Source: Aureimonas altamirensis
GTDB taxonomy: Bacteria > Pseudomonadota > Alphaproteobacteria > Rhizobiales > Rhizobiaceae
Assembly (NCBI RefSeq): GCF_001463885.1
Contig: NZ_BBWQ01000018.1
Coordinates: 1-64,000 of the forward strand
Direction: 5' to 3'
DNA length: 64,000 nucleotides
The position numbers were made by a program, and so were the translations under genes. Numbering within the stretch: the first letter of the stretch is position 1; every line of letters begins with the position of its first letter. A model generated the notes under the pieces. That model did no database searches, was not told the origin of the DNA, and saw only the letters and a program-made list of their open reading frames with translations. Below are positions 18,432 to 28,152 of this stretch, in pieces.

Positions 18432-18462
18432 GGGCCGCTTCGGAAACGAAGCGGCCCTTTTT
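18432..18462. terminator. Bidirectional terminator between tig and tctA
   Basis: Perfect 11-base-pair stem (GGGCCGCTTCG with CGAAGCGGCCC) and GAAA tetraloop, followed by five T on the plus strand and preceded by four A (T on the minus strand). It can serve both tig and the convergent tctBA unit. Confidence 0.93.
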
Positions 18463-18507
18463 CATGTCTGCGGGGTGGCCCGTGTGTCGGGCCTTATCCC
18501 TTTTCTC

Positions 18508-20028
18508 TTATGCCTCGGCTGCCTGCAGCCTGCGCTCTCGGCGGTAGACCGCATAGGCCGCCCAGGCGCTCCAGATGAGGATGAGTCCGGTGACGGCCAG
18601 GACCGTGCCGCTGATCGGCCGCTCAATGAAGGTCATCAAATTTCCGCGCGAGATCAGCATGGCGCGTCGGAAATGCTCTTCCATCAGCGGGCCGAGCACG
18701 AAGCCCAGCAGCAGCGGGGCTGTCGGCAGATCCAGAAGGCGCATGACGTACCCGAGGCCGCCGAAGAAGACCACCAGCCACACATCGAACGGATTGTTGT
18801 TCACCGTGTAGACGCCGATACAGATGAACATCAGCACGGCCGGGTACAGCAGGTGATAGGGGATCAGCAGCAGCCGTACCCACAAGCCGATCAACGGCAC
18901 GTTCAGCACCACCAGCAAGAGATTGCCGATCCAGAAGCTCATGATCAGGCCCCAGAACAGGCTGGCCTGTTCGGTCATCAACTGCGGGCCCGGCGCTATG
19001 CCGTGGATGATCAGCGCCCCCAGCATCAACGCCATGGTGGGGCTGCCCGGGATGCCCAAGGCGAGCGTCGGGATGAAAGACGTCTGGTCGGCGGAATTGT
19101 TCGCCGATTCGGGAGCCATGATGCCCTCGATGGCGCCCTTGCCGAAACGCGACCTGTCCTTGGCCACCCGCTTCTCCACGGCATAGGCCATGAAGGCAGC
19201 AACCGAGGGGCCCGTGCCGGGCAGCGTCCCGAAGAAGGAGCCGATGCCGGTGCCGCGTGCCATGGGGCCGATGGAGCGGCGCCAGTCGTCTTTCGTGGGT
19301 TTCATCGCCCTCAGCGTCACGCTGGAGCGATCGATGGCGTTGGCCGACACGTTGCGGATGCCGACGATAATCTCCGATACGCCGAACAGGCCCATGGCCA
19401 GCGCCACCAGGCTGATGCCGTCGGCAAGTTCGAGCCAGCCGAAGGTGAAGCGCTGGCCGCCGGAATAGATGTCCATGCCAACGCAGCCGAAGGCGATGCC
19501 AAGCACCACCATGGCCAGGCCCTTCATTGCGGAGCCGTCGGAAATGGTCGAGGCGGCGACGAGCCCCAGCACCATCAGCGCGAAGTAATCGGCCGACCCG
19601 AAGGACAAGGCATAGGCCGCGATGGTGGGTGCAAACAGCATCATCAGGATGATGCCGATGGTTCCGCCGACGAAGGAGGCCACCGTCGTCATCAGCAGCG
19701 CGACGCCGCCGCGCCCCTGCTTCGTCATCGGATAGCCGTCGAGGCAGGTGACTGCATTTGCCGGCGTGCCGGGAATATTCAGCAGGATAGACGCCGTGTT
19801 GCCGCCATAGCTGGTGCCGTACCAGATGCCGGCAAGCATAATCAGCGCCGCTGTCGCGTCGAGATGGAAGGTGATGGGAAACAGCATCGAGATGGCGGCC
19901 AGCGCGCCGAGGCCGGGGATGACCCCGACGACGGTACCGAGGAAGACGCCGACGAAGCAGTAGAAAAGATTGTTGAGGCTGAGGGCCGTGGACAGGCCCA
20001 GGGCGACGTTACCGTAGAGCTGATCCAT
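18508..20028 (-). CDS. tctA: Tripartite tricarboxylate transporter, large membrane subunit TctA
   Basis: The 506-residue protein has about twelve membrane helices and the TctA hallmarks: GVIPGLGALAAISMLFP, WYGTSYGGNTASILLNIPGT near the N-terminus, GTLPGTGPSVAAFMAY in the middle, and LGIPGSPTMALMLGAL. These belong to the tripartite tricarboxylate transporters, which import citrate-like or other carboxylates with a periplasmic TctC receptor. ATG 20028 overlaps the tctB stop by one base (TGATG). The same frame stays open to 20778, but that part is antisense to clpP. No tctC lies nearby, so the substrate cannot be guessed. Confidence 0.93.
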   Translation of the reverse strand: MDQLYGNVALGLSTALSLNNLFYCFVGVFLGTVVGVIPGLGALAAISMLFPITFHLDATAALIMLAGIWYGTSYGGNTASILLNIPGTPANAVTCLDGYPMTKQGRGGVALLMTTVASFVGGTIGIILMMLFAPTIAAYALSFGSADYFALMVLGLVAASTISDGSAMKGLAMVVLGIAFGCVGMDIYSGGQRFTFGWLELADGISLVALAMGLFGVSEIIVGIRNVSANAIDRSSVTLRAMKPTKDDWRRSIGPMARGTGIGSFFGTLPGTGPSVAAFMAYAVEKRVAKDRSRFGKGAIEGIMAPESANNSADQTSFIPTLALGIPGSPTMALMLGALIIHGIAPGPQLMTEQASLFWGLIMSFWIGNLLLVVLNVPLIGLWVRLLLIPYHLLYPAVLMFICIGVYTVNNNPFDVWLVVFFGGLGYVMRLLDLPTAPLLLGFVLGPLMEEHFRRAMLISRGNLMTFIERPISGTVLAVTGLILIWSAWAAYAVYRRERRLQAAEA

Positions 20029-20492
20029 CAGTGCGGCCACCGAGCCATGTTCAGCGGCAGGCCCAGCCCTGCCTTGAAGATCAGCCAGGCGAGCGTCGCC
20101 ATGACAACGATGCTGGCCAGGATGGACACCGGCCTGAAGGTGCGCTCGGCAAGCGTGGCGACGACGACGAGCGCGGCGATGGCCGGGATAAGGCCATAGG
20201 GCCGGATCACCATCGCAAAGGCCGCGATGCTGCTTAGCACGGCGAGCGTGGAGCGGATCTCGATCTCTTCGAATGTGCCTTGCCGGAAGAAGGCCGGTAT
20301 CATGATGGCGATGCCGAACAGCGCCAGAATGATGCCGATGGCGACGGGGAACATGCCCGGACCCATCCGGCGCACGCTGCCAAGGTCGAGCGTGCCTTGC
20401 GCATACAGCGCCATCCACACGCCGGCTGCCATCAGCAGCCCCCCTGCGATAATGTCTCGATAGTCTCGCGACAGCAATATCGCCTCCCTCAT
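20028..20492 (-). CDS. tctB: Tripartite tricarboxylate transporter, small membrane subunit TctB
   Basis: The 154-residue protein has four predicted membrane helices (for example [18 protein letters not shown] and [17 protein letters not shown]), normal for TctB. Conserved sequence between subunits is low, so the call rests on size, topology and coupling to tctA. I prefer ATG 20492 for family length; an in-frame GTG at 20555 is possible. No obvious ribosome-binding site decides between them. The pair tctBA is inserted between tig and clpP on the opposite strand. Confidence 0.82.
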   Translation of the reverse strand: MREAILLSRDYRDIIAGGLLMAAGVWMALYAQGTLDLGSVRRMGPGMFPVAIGIILALFGIAIMIPAFFRQGTFEEIEIRSTLAVLSSIAAFAMVIRPYGLIPAIAALVVVATLAERTFRPVSILASIVVMATLAWLIFKAGLGLPLNMARWPH

Positions 20493-20605
20493 TGCCGGTT
20501 CGAATGCGCCTTGCTGCCGAATTGCCGCCAGCCAGTCCAACCCGGGGGCGATCACGACTATTCACAAGGACGTCATGCCAGGGCCCGGCGCAGGGGGCGG
20601 GGCGT

Positions 20606-20635
20606 CTTGCACAAGGTGCAGCTTCGGCCCTATCT
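20606..20635 (+). promoter_or_regulatory. Candidate RpoH (heat-shock) promoter of clpP
   Basis: CTTGCA at 20606 is followed after 17 bases by CCTATCT at 20629. The latter fits the alphaproteobacterial RpoH -10 form CYTATNT, and CTTG fits the -35 core. It lies about 85 bases ahead of clpP. Heat-shock control of clpP is usual, which agrees. Confidence 0.45.
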
Positions 20636-20719
20636 ACAGGAGGAGACGCTCCCCGTCGTGATTCTGGCTTCCCGGTCATGATCGCCGGGCGGCGACAACG
20701 TAGACGGAAGCCAAATTTC

Positions 20720-21358
20720 ATGAAGCATCCAATCGAAACCGCGCTGAACCTGGTACCGATGGTGGTCGAGCAGACCAATCGCGGCGAACGGGCCTATGAC
20801 ATTTTCTCCCGTCTCCTGAAGGAGCGCATCATCTTCGTGACCGGCCCCATCGAGGATTCGATGGCGACGCTGATCTGCGCGCAGCTCCTCTTCCTCGAGG
20901 CGGAAAACCCCAAGAAGGAAATCGCCCTCTACATCAACTCGCCGGGCGGCGTGGTGACGAGCGGCATGGCCATCTACGACACGATGCAGTTCATCAAGCC
21001 TGCCGTATCGACGCTGTGCGTCGGGCAGGCGGCCTCGATGGGTTCGCTGCTTCTGTGTGCCGGCCACAAGGACATGCGCTTCGCGACGCCGAACGCGCGC
21101 ATCATGGTGCACCAGCCCTCGGGCGGCTTCTCGGGCCAGGCGTCGGACATCGAGCGCCACGCCCAGGACATCATCAAGCTGAAGCGTCGCCTCAACGAGG
21201 TTTACGTCGAGCATACCGGCCAGGATTACGAGACCATTGACCGGACGCTCGACCGTGACCATTTCATGACGGCGGAGGAAGCCCAGGCCTTCGGTCTCAT
21301 CGACAAGGTCTACTCATCGCGCGATGCGCTCGAGACCGCACTTTCCAGCGGGCAGTGA
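20720..21358 (+). CDS. clpP: ATP-dependent Clp protease proteolytic subunit ClpP
   Basis: Serine protease that forms the tetradecameric barrel fed by ClpX or ClpA. The 212-residue protein starts [18 protein letters not shown] and carries the catalytic triad: Ser106 in GQAASMGS, His131 in IMVHQPSGG, and an Asp near 180 in the DRTLDRD segment. The frame extends upstream to 20492 without ClpP content. clpX follows after about 200 bases. In alphaproteobacteria ClpXP degrades cell-cycle regulators such as CtrA, relevant to divK in this window. Confidence 0.97.
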   Translation: MKHPIETALNLVPMVVEQTNRGERAYDIFSRLLKERIIFVTGPIEDSMATLICAQLLFLEAENPKKEIALYINSPGGVVTSGMAIYDTMQFIKPAVSTLCVGQAASMGSLLLCAGHKDMRFATPNARIMVHQPSGGFSGQASDIERHAQDIIKLKRRLNEVYVEHTGQDYETIDRTLDRDHFMTAEEAQAFGLIDKVYSSRDALETALSSGQ

Positions 21359-21554
21359 CGGCGGAACGCGAAGCAAGGGTCGGTCAAGCTGACCCGGCTA
21401 GTTTGGGTTCGAGCAAAACTGTCACATTCGCCCATTGGAATACGGATTGGGCCCGAAGGTCATATTGTGGGCATCTGGAGAAGCGAATAGCTTTCCTCTG
21501 CAGCCCACCGGCGGAACCGCCGCAAAGGCGGTTCCCGAGCGGAAGGAACGGAAC

Positions 21555-22823
21555 ATGAGCAAGATCAGCGGCGGCGACTCCAAGAACACGCTCTATTGCT
21601 CTTTCTGCGGAAAGAGCCAGCATGAAGTCCGCAAGCTCATTGCGGGGCCGACGGTCTTCATCTGCGACGAATGCGTCGAGCTGTGCATGGACATCATCCG
21701 GGAAGAGAACAAATCTTCCATGGTGAAGTCGCGCGAGGGCGTGCCCACGCCTCAGGAGATCATCGCGGTTCTGGACGATTACGTCATCGGCCAGTCCTTC
21801 GCGAAGAAGGTCCTGTCTGTGGCGGTGCACAACCACTACAAGCGGCTGGCCCATGCGGCAAAGAACAACGACGTCGAATTGGCGAAGTCGAACATCCTGC
21901 TGATCGGCCCCACCGGCTGCGGCAAGACGTTGCTTGCCCAGACGCTGGCGCGCATCCTGGATGTGCCCTTCACCATGGCCGACGCCACCACGCTGACGGA
22001 AGCCGGCTATGTGGGCGAGGATGTCGAGAACATCATCCTCAAGCTGCTCCAGTCTGCCGACTACAATGTCGAGCGGGCACAGCGCGGCATCGTCTATATC
22101 GACGAGATCGACAAGATCAGCCGCAAGTCCGACAACCCGTCCATCACGCGCGACGTGTCGGGCGAGGGCGTGCAGCAGGCCCTTCTGAAGATCATGGAAG
22201 GAACGGTCGCCTCCGTACCGCCGCAGGGCGGCCGGAAGCATCCGCAGCAGGAATTCCTCCAGGTCGATACCGCGAACATCCTGTTCATCTGCGGCGGCGC
22301 CTTCGCCGGGTTGGATCGCATCATTTCGGACAGGGGCCGAAAGACGTCGATCGGGTTCAGCGCCAACGTCCTGTCGCCGGAAGACCGGCGCACGGGCGAG
22401 CTGTTCCGTCAGGTCGAGCCGGAAGATCTGCTGAAGTTCGGTCTCATCCCCGAATTCGTCGGCCGTCTGCCCGTTCTGGCAACGCTGGAGGATCTCGACG
22501 AGGTCGCTCTCGTGCAGATCCTGGTGCAGCCCAAGAACGCGCTGGTGAAGCAGTATCAGCGGCTGTTCGAGATGGAGAATGTCGAGCTGTCCTTCCACGA
22601 GGACGCGCTCAAGGCGATCGCCCGCAAGGCCATCGAGCGCAAGACCGGCGCACGCGGCCTGCGCTCCATCATGGAAGCCATGCTGCTGGACACGATGTTC
22701 GACCTGCCGACGCTGGAAGGCGTGCGGGAAGTCGTCATCTCGGAAGATGTCATCGACGGCAATGCCCGGCCCTTGTACATCTACGCGGACCGTAAGGACG
22801 AGAAGGAGAACGTCAGCGCCTGA
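21555..22823 (+). CDS. clpX: ATP-dependent Clp protease ATP-binding subunit ClpX
   Basis: AAA+ unfoldase delivering substrates to ClpP. The 422-residue protein has an N-terminal zinc-binding domain (Cys15, Cys18, Cys37, Cys40), Walker A GPTGCGKT (118-125), Walker [10 protein letters not shown] and the pore loop of the GYVGEDVEN region. The RKH loop ([10 protein letters not shown]) and the Sensor 2 GARGLRSI follow. GGAAGGAACGG upstream supports ATG 21555; the frame extends to 21435 without homology. A long GC hairpin follows the stop, then lon. Confidence 0.97.
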   Translation: MSKISGGDSKNTLYCSFCGKSQHEVRKLIAGPTVFICDECVELCMDIIREENKSSMVKSREGVPTPQEIIAVLDDYVIGQSFAKKVLSVAVHNHYKRLAHAAKNNDVELAKSNILLIGPTGCGKTLLAQTLARILDVPFTMADATTLTEAGYVGEDVENIILKLLQSADYNVERAQRGIVYIDEIDKISRKSDNPSITRDVSGEGVQQALLKIMEGTVASVPPQGGRKHPQQEFLQVDTANILFICGGAFAGLDRIISDRGRKTSIGFSANVLSPEDRRTGELFRQVEPEDLLKFGLIPEFVGRLPVLATLEDLDEVALVQILVQPKNALVKQYQRLFEMENVELSFHEDALKAIARKAIERKTGARGLRSIMEAMLLDTMFDLPTLEGVREVVISEDVIDGNARPLYIYADRKDEKENVSA

Positions 22824-22881
22824 CGCAGACGTTTGCGGCGATCCACCGCCCTGTACGGGCAGAGGCGCCCCCTTGATCCGG

Positions 22882-22914
22882 CAGGCCCGCGTCGCGTCCA
22901 GCGGCGCGGGCCTG
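22882..22914 (+). terminator. Hairpin after clpX
   Basis: Ten-base-pair stem CAGGCCCGCG with CGCGGGCCTG and a 13-base loop, followed by TTGCGTTTC. The T content is weak, so termination may be partial. Confidence 0.55.
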
Positions 22915-22963
22915 TTGCGTTTCATGCCCCCGATGCAAGGCGATTTTGCAAGGCAGCATGATG

Positions 22964-22993
22964 CTTGAATGTCGGTGGGTTTGAGACCACATT
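22964..22993 (+). promoter_or_regulatory. Candidate RpoH (heat-shock) promoter of lon
   Basis: CTTGAA at 22964 and CCACATT at 22987 are spaced 17 bases, close to the RpoH consensus CTTGAA-N(13-17)-CCCCATNT. It lies about 90 bases upstream of lon, after the clpX hairpin. lon is a classic heat-shock gene. Confidence 0.45.
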
Positions 22994-23081
22994 GAGATTG
23001 GTAATGGGCGGTGCGCCAGGTGCTTCGACGAAGGCCCGGCAGGCTGGCCCAAGGCGGCTTTGCCCGCAGAAAGGATAGTTG

Positions 23082-25502
23082 ATGTCCATCGATCAAACGG
23101 TACAAGCCGGCTCTCCCGAGACCCTGTACCCGGTGCTCCCCCTGCGGGACATCGTCGTATTCCCGCACATGATCGTGCCGCTGTTCGTGGGGCGCGAGAA
23201 ATCCATCAAGGCTCTCGAAGAGGTGATGGGTGCGGACAAGCAGATCCTGCTTGCGACGCAGCGCAATGCGACCGACGAAGACCCGGCGCCCGACGCCATC
23301 TACGAGATCGGCACGCTGGCCAATGTCCTGCAGCTTCTGAAACTCCCCGACGGGACCGTGAAGGTTCTGGTGGAGGGGATTTCGCGCGCGCATATCGATC
23401 GCTTCACCGACCGTGCCGATTGGCACGAGGCGGTGGCCAGCATCGTGCCGCCCCGCGCGGAAGACCCGGTCGAGATCGAGGCGCTGGCGCGCTCGGTGAT
23501 CTCGGAGTTCGAGAATTACGTAAAGCTGAACAAGAAGATCTCGCCGGAAGTCGTTGGTGCGGCTGGCCAGATCGACGATTATTCCAAGCTGGCCGATACG
23601 GTCGCTTCGCATCTGGCCATCAAGATCTCCGAAAAGCAGGAGATGCTGACCCTGGTCGGCACGCGCGAGCGGCTTGAAAAGGCGCTCTCCTTCATGGAGT
23701 CGGAGATTTCCGTCCTGCAGGTGGAAAAGCGCATCCGCTCTCGCGTCAAGCGGCAGATGGAGAAGACGCAGCGCGAGTACTATCTGAACGAGCAGATGAA
23801 GGCCATCCAGAAGGAGCTCGGCGACGGCGAGGAAGGCCGCGACGAGATGGCCGAGATCGAGGAGCGCATCAAGAAGACGCGCCTTTCGAAGGAGGCCAAG
23901 GAGAAGGCCAATGCCGAGCTGAAGAAGCTGCGGCAGATGAGCCCGATGTCGGCCGAGGCGACGGTTGTCCGCAACTATCTGGATTGGCTGCTGGGTCTGC
24001 CCTGGGGCAAGTTCTCGCGCGCCAAGATCGACCTCAAGAAGGCCGAGGCCCTGCTAGACGCAGAGCATTACGGCCTCGACAAGGTCAAGGAGCGCATCGT
24101 CGAGTATCTCGCGGTGCAGAGCCGTCAGACCAAGTTGAAGGGGCCCATCCTGTGCCTCGTCGGGCCTCCGGGCGTCGGCAAGACGTCGCTTGCCAAGTCC
24201 ATCGCCAAGGCGACGGGCCGTGAGTATGTGCGTGTGGCCCTGGGCGGCGTCCGTGACGAGGCCGAGATCCGCGGCCACAGGCGCACCTATATCGGCTCCA
24301 TGCCCGGCAAGGTCGTGCAGTCGATGAAGAAGGCGAAGAAGGCCAATCCGCTGTTCCTGCTCGACGAGATCGACAAGCTCGGCCAGGATTATCGGGGCGA
24401 TCCGTCTTCGGCGCTGCTCGAGGTGCTGGATCCGGAGCAGAACTCCACCTTCATGGATCATTACTTGGAGGTCGAGTTCGACCTGTCGTCGGTGATGTTC
24501 GTGACGACGGCCAACACGCTCAACATCCCCGGGCCGCTGATGGACCGGATGGAGATCATCCGCATCGCGGGCTACACCGAGGACGAGAAGGTCGAGATCG
24601 CCAAGCGGCATCTGCTGCCCAAGGCCATCCGCGACCACGCCCTGCAGCCGAACGAGTTCTCGGTCAGCGACGACGCTCTCCACGAGATCGCCCGCCGCTA
24701 CACCCGTGAGGCCGGTGTGCGCTCCTATGAGCGGGAGGTCATGACGCTCGCCCGTAAGGCGGTGACCCTGATCCTGAAGGGTGAAACCAAGCGGGTGGAC
24801 GTGACGGCCGCGAACATCTCCGACTATCTCGGTGTGCCGCGCTACCGCTATGGCGAGGTTGAGGCCGACGATCAGATCGGCGTCGTGACCGGTCTGGCCT
24901 GGACGGAGGTTGGCGGCGAGCTGTTGACCATCGAAGGCGTCATGATGCCCGGCAAGGGCCGCATGACGGTGACGGGCAACCTGCGCGACGTGATGAAGGA
25001 ATCGATCTCCGCTGCCGCATCCTATGTGCGCAGCCGTGCGGTCGATTACGGGATCGAGCCGCCGCTCTTCGACCGTCGCGACATCCACGTGCACGTACCG
25101 GAAGGTGCAACGCCCAAGGATGGTCCGTCGGCCGGCGTGGCGATGGCAACGTCCATCATCTCGGTGATGACGGGCATTCCGGTGCGCCGCGATATCGCCA
25201 TGACGGGCGAGATCACGTTGCGCGGTCGCGTGCTGCCAATCGGCGGGCTCAAGGAAAAGCTTCTGGCCGCGCTGCGGGGCGGGATCAAGAAGGTCCTGAT
25301 CCCGGAGGACAACGCCAAGGATCTGGTCGATATTCCAGATAATGTGAAGAACAATCTGGAGATCGTGCCTGTGTCCCGCATCGGCGAGGTGCTCAAGCAT
25401 GCGCTGGTGCGCCAGCCCGAACCTATCGATTGGGATGAGTCGGCCCACCCCCTTCCGGCGGTCGATAATGCCGACGATACGGCCGCAACAACGGCTCACT
25501 AG
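23082..25502 (+). CDS. lon: ATP-dependent protease Lon
   Basis: Cytoplasmic AAA+ protease for misfolded and regulatory proteins. The 806-residue protein has an N-terminal substrate domain (about 15-210), coiled coil, Walker [11 protein letters not shown], Walker [10 protein letters not shown], and a C-terminal S16 protease domain. Its catalytic Ser lies in [10 protein letters not shown] and the catalytic Lys in [16 protein letters not shown] at 23071 supports ATG 23082 rather than the TTG just before it. A terminator follows. In alphaproteobacteria Lon degrades DnaA and CcrM, so it belongs with the cell-cycle machinery. Confidence 0.98.
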   Translation: MSIDQTVQAGSPETLYPVLPLRDIVVFPHMIVPLFVGREKSIKALEEVMGADKQILLATQRNATDEDPAPDAIYEIGTLANVLQLLKLPDGTVKVLVEGISRAHIDRFTDRADWHEAVASIVPPRAEDPVEIEALARSVISEFENYVKLNKKISPEVVGAAGQIDDYSKLADTVASHLAIKISEKQEMLTLVGTRERLEKALSFMESEISVLQVEKRIRSRVKRQMEKTQREYYLNEQMKAIQKELGDGEEGRDEMAEIEERIKKTRLSKEAKEKANAELKKLRQMSPMSAEATVVRNYLDWLLGLPWGKFSRAKIDLKKAEALLDAEHYGLDKVKERIVEYLAVQSRQTKLKGPILCLVGPPGVGKTSLAKSIAKATGREYVRVALGGVRDEAEIRGHRRTYIGSMPGKVVQSMKKAKKANPLFLLDEIDKLGQDYRGDPSSALLEVLDPEQNSTFMDHYLEVEFDLSSVMFVTTANTLNIPGPLMDRMEIIRIAGYTEDEKVEIAKRHLLPKAIRDHALQPNEFSVSDDALHEIARRYTREAGVRSYEREVMTLARKAVTLILKGETKRVDVTAANISDYLGVPRYRYGEVEADDQIGVVTGLAWTEVGGELLTIEGVMMPGKGRMTVTGNLRDVMKESISAAASYVRSRAVDYGIEPPLFDRRDIHVHVPEGATPKDGPSAGVAMATSIISVMTGIPVRRDIAMTGEITLRGRVLPIGGLKEKLLAALRGGIKKVLIPEDNAKDLVDIPDNVKNNLEIVPVSRIGEVLKHALVRQPEPIDWDESAHPLPAVDNADDTAATTAH

Positions 25503-25525
25503 GCCGCATTTGCGACACAAAGTGG

Positions 25526-25554
25526 AAAAATGCCGCCTTCGGGCGGCATTTTTT
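25526..25554 (+). terminator. Terminator of lon
   Basis: Stem TGCCGCC/GGCGGCA with TTCG loop, extended by A-run/T-run pairing, ending in six T. Confidence 0.93.
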
Positions 25555-25669
25555 GTGCGAAAAGGCCAGTTTTCCGGGCTTTCGGGGCTTGCATAGCTTG
25601 AATGATGTGGCGCTTTTGACCATCGTCTGCACCCAACCGGTGCGGTGCGCCGTAGTCAGGAGGATACTG

Positions 25670-25948
25670 ATGAACAAGAATGAACTCGTTTCGGCCGTGG
25701 CTGAAAAGGCCGGTCTCAGCAAGGCACAGGCGACCGAAGCGGTCGACGCCGTCTTCACCTCGATCGAGGGTGCGCTCTCGGGCGGTGACGACCTGCGTCT
25801 CGTCGGCTTTGGCACCTTCTCGGTTTCGCGTCGCGAAGCCAGCAAGGGCCGCAACCCGTCCACGGGCGCGGAAGTCGACATTCCGGCACGCAACGTGCCG
25901 AAGTTCACGCCCGGCAAGGGCCTGAAGGATGCAGTCAACAATCGCTAA
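25670..25948 (+). CDS. hupB: DNA-binding protein HU
   Basis: Small histone-like dimer that bends and compacts DNA. The 92-residue protein starts MNKNELVSAVAEKAGLSKAQ and includes the beta-arm signature GFGTFSVSRREASKGRNPSTG. CAGGAGG at 25657 supports ATG 25670; an upstream extension to 25553 in the same frame is spurious. The lon-hup order is conserved widely in proteobacteria. It is separated from lon by a terminator and so probably has its own promoter in the 115-base gap. Confidence 0.97.
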   Translation: MNKNELVSAVAEKAGLSKAQATEAVDAVFTSIEGALSGGDDLRLVGFGTFSVSRREASKGRNPSTGAEVDIPARNVPKFTPGKGLKDAVNNR

Positions 25949-25968
25949 GCTGCGACTGCGAAAGTTTT

Positions 25969-26022
25969 GCCGGCCCTAAGGCCGGCCAAAAGGGGTGGGT
26001 GCCTTTGGCGTCCACCCCTTTT
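25969..26022. terminator. Tandem hairpins after hupB
   Basis: First stem GCCGGCC/GGCCGGC (25969-25986), then AAGGGGTGG/CCACCCCTT (25990-26020) ending in TTTT. On the minus strand the second stem is followed by TTTTGG, so it can also end the convergent MFS gene. Confidence 0.88.
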
Positions 26023-26069
26023 CCGTGTCCGCTCCGGATTGCCGGATCGGCACGAAACCCCATCGGCTC

Positions 26070-27266
26070 TTACGCGTTGCAGCGTCCCGAGTTTGTCTCG
26101 ACCCGTGCCGCGTAGTCGGGCGCCTGTGCCGTGGCCCAGGCGATCACCGCCAGCGAAAGGGCGATCAGCGACAGCACGGCGCCTGCCCAGTTTGGCGAGG
26201 CAAGGCCCAGCCCGGCTGCGATGGTGGCCCCGCCAAGCCACGCGCCGATGGCGTTGCCCAGATTGAACATCCCGATATTCACCGATGCGGCCATCGTCGG
26301 AGCGCCGGCGCTGGCGGCCCGATCCATCACCAGCTTCTGGATGGGGGAGCAGGTGGCGAAACCGAACGCCGCCATCAGGAAGACCGAGACGCAGGCAACG
26401 ACGCCATTGTCCGCCTTCAGCCAGAAGACGAATAGAACGGCAGCCTGCGCGGCCAGCGTAACGAACAGAGTTCCGAACAGGGACCGGTCGGCAAAGCGCC
26501 CGCCAAACCAGTTGCCAACGGCCAGGCCCAGGCCGAACAGAATCATGATCCGCGCGACGCCGGCCTCCGTAAACCCGGCCAATTCCATCGTCATCGGCGC
26601 GATGTATGTGATGGAGGTGAAGAACGCGGCAGGGCCGAAGACGGTGATCGCCATGGCAAGCAAAACCTGCGGGTCGACGAAGGCCCGCAGTTCTGATTTC
26701 AGTTCTATGGCCTTGCCGGCCTTGATCGTCGGCACGAGTATCGCCACGCTCAGCATAGTCGCGACACCGATCCCGGCCGCCAGCCAGAACGCCAGCCGCC
26801 AGTCGTACATTTGCGCCAGCCACGTTCCGGCGGGTACGCCGAAGAGATTGGCGAAGGTCAGGCCGGAGAACATGAACGCAATGGCGCTGGCCTGCTTGTC
26901 CTTTGCCACCAGCGATGCGGCGATGATGGAGCCGATGCCGAAGAAGGTGCCGTGATTGAAGGCCGTCAGCACGCGGCCCGCAAGCGCAACGGTCAGGTTC
27001 GGCGCCAGAGCGGTCACGACATTGCCGAGGGTGAAGATGATCGACAGCACGATCAGCATCGTCTTTCGCGGGACGCGCGATCCCAGCACCGTCAGGATCG
27101 GGGCGCCGACGAACACGCCCAGGGCATAGATGGTGGCCATCAGGCCGGCTTGAGGAATTCCCACGCCAAAATCCCGGGCGATCTGGGGCAGGATTCCGGC
27201 GACGACGAATTCGGTCAGTCCGATGCCGAATGCGCCGATCGCCAGCGCGAAGAGTGCGACTGGCAT
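26070..27266 (-). CDS. MFS exporter, AraJ/NepI/SotB-like
   Basis: The 398-residue protein has twelve predicted membrane helices and the DHA1-type drug/sugar/nucleoside efflux pattern. It opens with LFALAIGAFGIGLTEFVVAGILPQIARDFGV, a sequence typical of the AraJ, NepI and SotB group. A motif A-like loop GSRVPRKTML lies between helices 2 and 3. The substrate is unknown. It is divergent from an Lrp/AsnC-type regulator over an 87-base region with inverted repeats, a common regulator-exporter arrangement, so the regulator likely controls it. Confidence 0.85.
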   Translation of the reverse strand: MPVALFALAIGAFGIGLTEFVVAGILPQIARDFGVGIPQAGLMATIYALGVFVGAPILTVLGSRVPRKTMLIVLSIIFTLGNVVTALAPNLTVALAGRVLTAFNHGTFFGIGSIIAASLVAKDKQASAIAFMFSGLTFANLFGVPAGTWLAQMYDWRLAFWLAAGIGVATMLSVAILVPTIKAGKAIELKSELRAFVDPQVLLAMAITVFGPAAFFTSITYIAPMTMELAGFTEAGVARIMILFGLGLAVGNWFGGRFADRSLFGTLFVTLAAQAAVLFVFWLKADNGVVACVSVFLMAAFGFATCSPIQKLVMDRAASAGAPTMAASVNIGMFNLGNAIGAWLGGATIAAGLGLASPNWAGAVLSLIALSLAVIAWATAQAPDYAARVETNSGRCNA

Positions 27267-27268
27267 GA

Positions 27269-27331
27269 ATGTCTCCGTTAAAGCGAGCTGGACGCCGAAC
27301 CGTGTTCGGTTGTAACGGAGATAGGAGACAT
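27269..27331. promoter_or_regulatory. Candidate operator between MFS and Lrp-type regulator
   Basis: Three nested inverted repeats: ATGTCTCC (27269-27276) with GGAGACAT (27324-27331), TCTCCGTTA (27272-27280) with TAACGGAGA (27313-27321), and AACCG-TGTT-CGGTT (27298-27311). Such symmetry is usual for operators shared by divergent genes; the bound regulator is inferred to be the adjacent Lrp-type protein. Confidence 0.5.
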
Positions 27332-27353
27332 ATCATCTGGATAGAAAGCCATT

Positions 27354-27866
27354 ATGAGCGTATCCGATAAAGAAACAGATGTCATTCGGCAGGTTCGGCA
27401 TCATCCCGCCGAGCTGGACCGGATCGACCGAAAGATATTAGGCGCCCTGGCGGAGGATGCCTCTCGCAGCTATGCGGAACTCAGCGGGATCGTGAATCTC
27501 TCCGCGCCCGCCGTGCATGACAGGGTGAAGCGCCTGAAGCGGGACGGCGTCATCAAGGGCACGGTCGCCGTGCTGGATGGCTGCAAGCTCGGCCGCACGC
27601 TGTTGACCTTTCTGGTGGTCGATACGAGCAGCTACAGCGCAACGCGGCAGTTGCTGAAGTTTGCGGATCGGCCCGAGGTTGAAGAGTTGCACACCGTGGC
27701 GGGCGACGGCTGCGTGCTGATCAAGGTGCGTGCCGCCGATACCGAAGGGCTGGAGAGTTTCCTGATGGAAATTCAAAGCCTGGAGGGCGTCCGGTCTGTC
27801 CGCAGTTACATAACCCTGTCCACCTTCCTTGAGCGCGGCCCGACTCCAGGGCAGGGCGCGCCTTAG
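27354..27866 (+). CDS. Lrp/AsnC family transcriptional regulator
   Basis: The 170-residue protein has an N-terminal winged helix-turn-helix (about 18-75; LDRIDRKILGALAEDASRSYAELSG and VHDRVKRLKRDGVIKG). A C-terminal RAM ligand-binding domain (about 85-155) includes VEELHTVAGDGCVLIKVRA. These are the standard Lrp/AsnC parts, and such proteins usually sense amino acids. Divergent placement next to the MFS exporter suggests it controls amino acid or metabolite efflux. The effector is not predictable from sequence. Confidence 0.92.
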   Translation: MSVSDKETDVIRQVRHHPAELDRIDRKILGALAEDASRSYAELSGIVNLSAPAVHDRVKRLKRDGVIKGTVAVLDGCKLGRTLLTFLVVDTSSYSATRQLLKFADRPEVEELHTVAGDGCVLIKVRAADTEGLESFLMEIQSLEGVRSVRSYITLSTFLERGPTPGQGAP

Positions 27867-28016
27867 CGATGGCGCCATAGGGCGTGCTGCGGCGCACGCA
27901 GGCCGCAGCCACGGCGCCGCCATGTAAGCTCAATGGGCGCACCCGCGCGACATGGTATCGCGGTGGGAACGAGCTGCGGACTAGTCGAAGTGGAATCAGA
28001 CGCCGGAAGAGGCGGA

Positions 28017-28092
28017 TGGTGGGCGATGAGAGACTCGAACTCCCGACATCCTCGGTGTAAACGAGGCGCTCTACCAACTGAGCTAATCGCCC
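28017..28092 (-). tRNA. tRNA-Val (anticodon TAC)
   Basis: Minus-strand cloverleaf of 76 bases including encoded CCA. It begins GGGCGATTAGCTCAG; the anticodon stem CCTCG/CGAGG encloses TTTACAC with anticodon TAC. T-loop GTTCGAGTC and discriminator A are present. Confidence 0.98.
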
Positions 28093-28123
28093 GCGCGCCC
28101 GGTAAGGCTGCGTCTGGAGCGAC

Positions 28124-28152
28124 TGCCTACCGGTTCGTCCGCTGATTTGCAA
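28124..28152 (-). promoter_or_regulatory. Candidate promoter of tRNA-Val
   Basis: On the minus strand TTGCAA (28152-28147) is followed after 17 bases by TAGGCA (28129-28124), about 31 bases ahead of the tRNA. The -10 is weak. Confidence 0.4.

Noticed and set aside
20029-20778. N-terminal extension of tctA
   Set aside because: It is antisense to the clpP start and overlaps tctB; the TGATG junction gives a normal TctA length.
21384-23612. A 742-codon open frame antisense to clpX and lon
   Set aside because: It covers the clpX and lon start regions; no homology, no ribosome-binding site.
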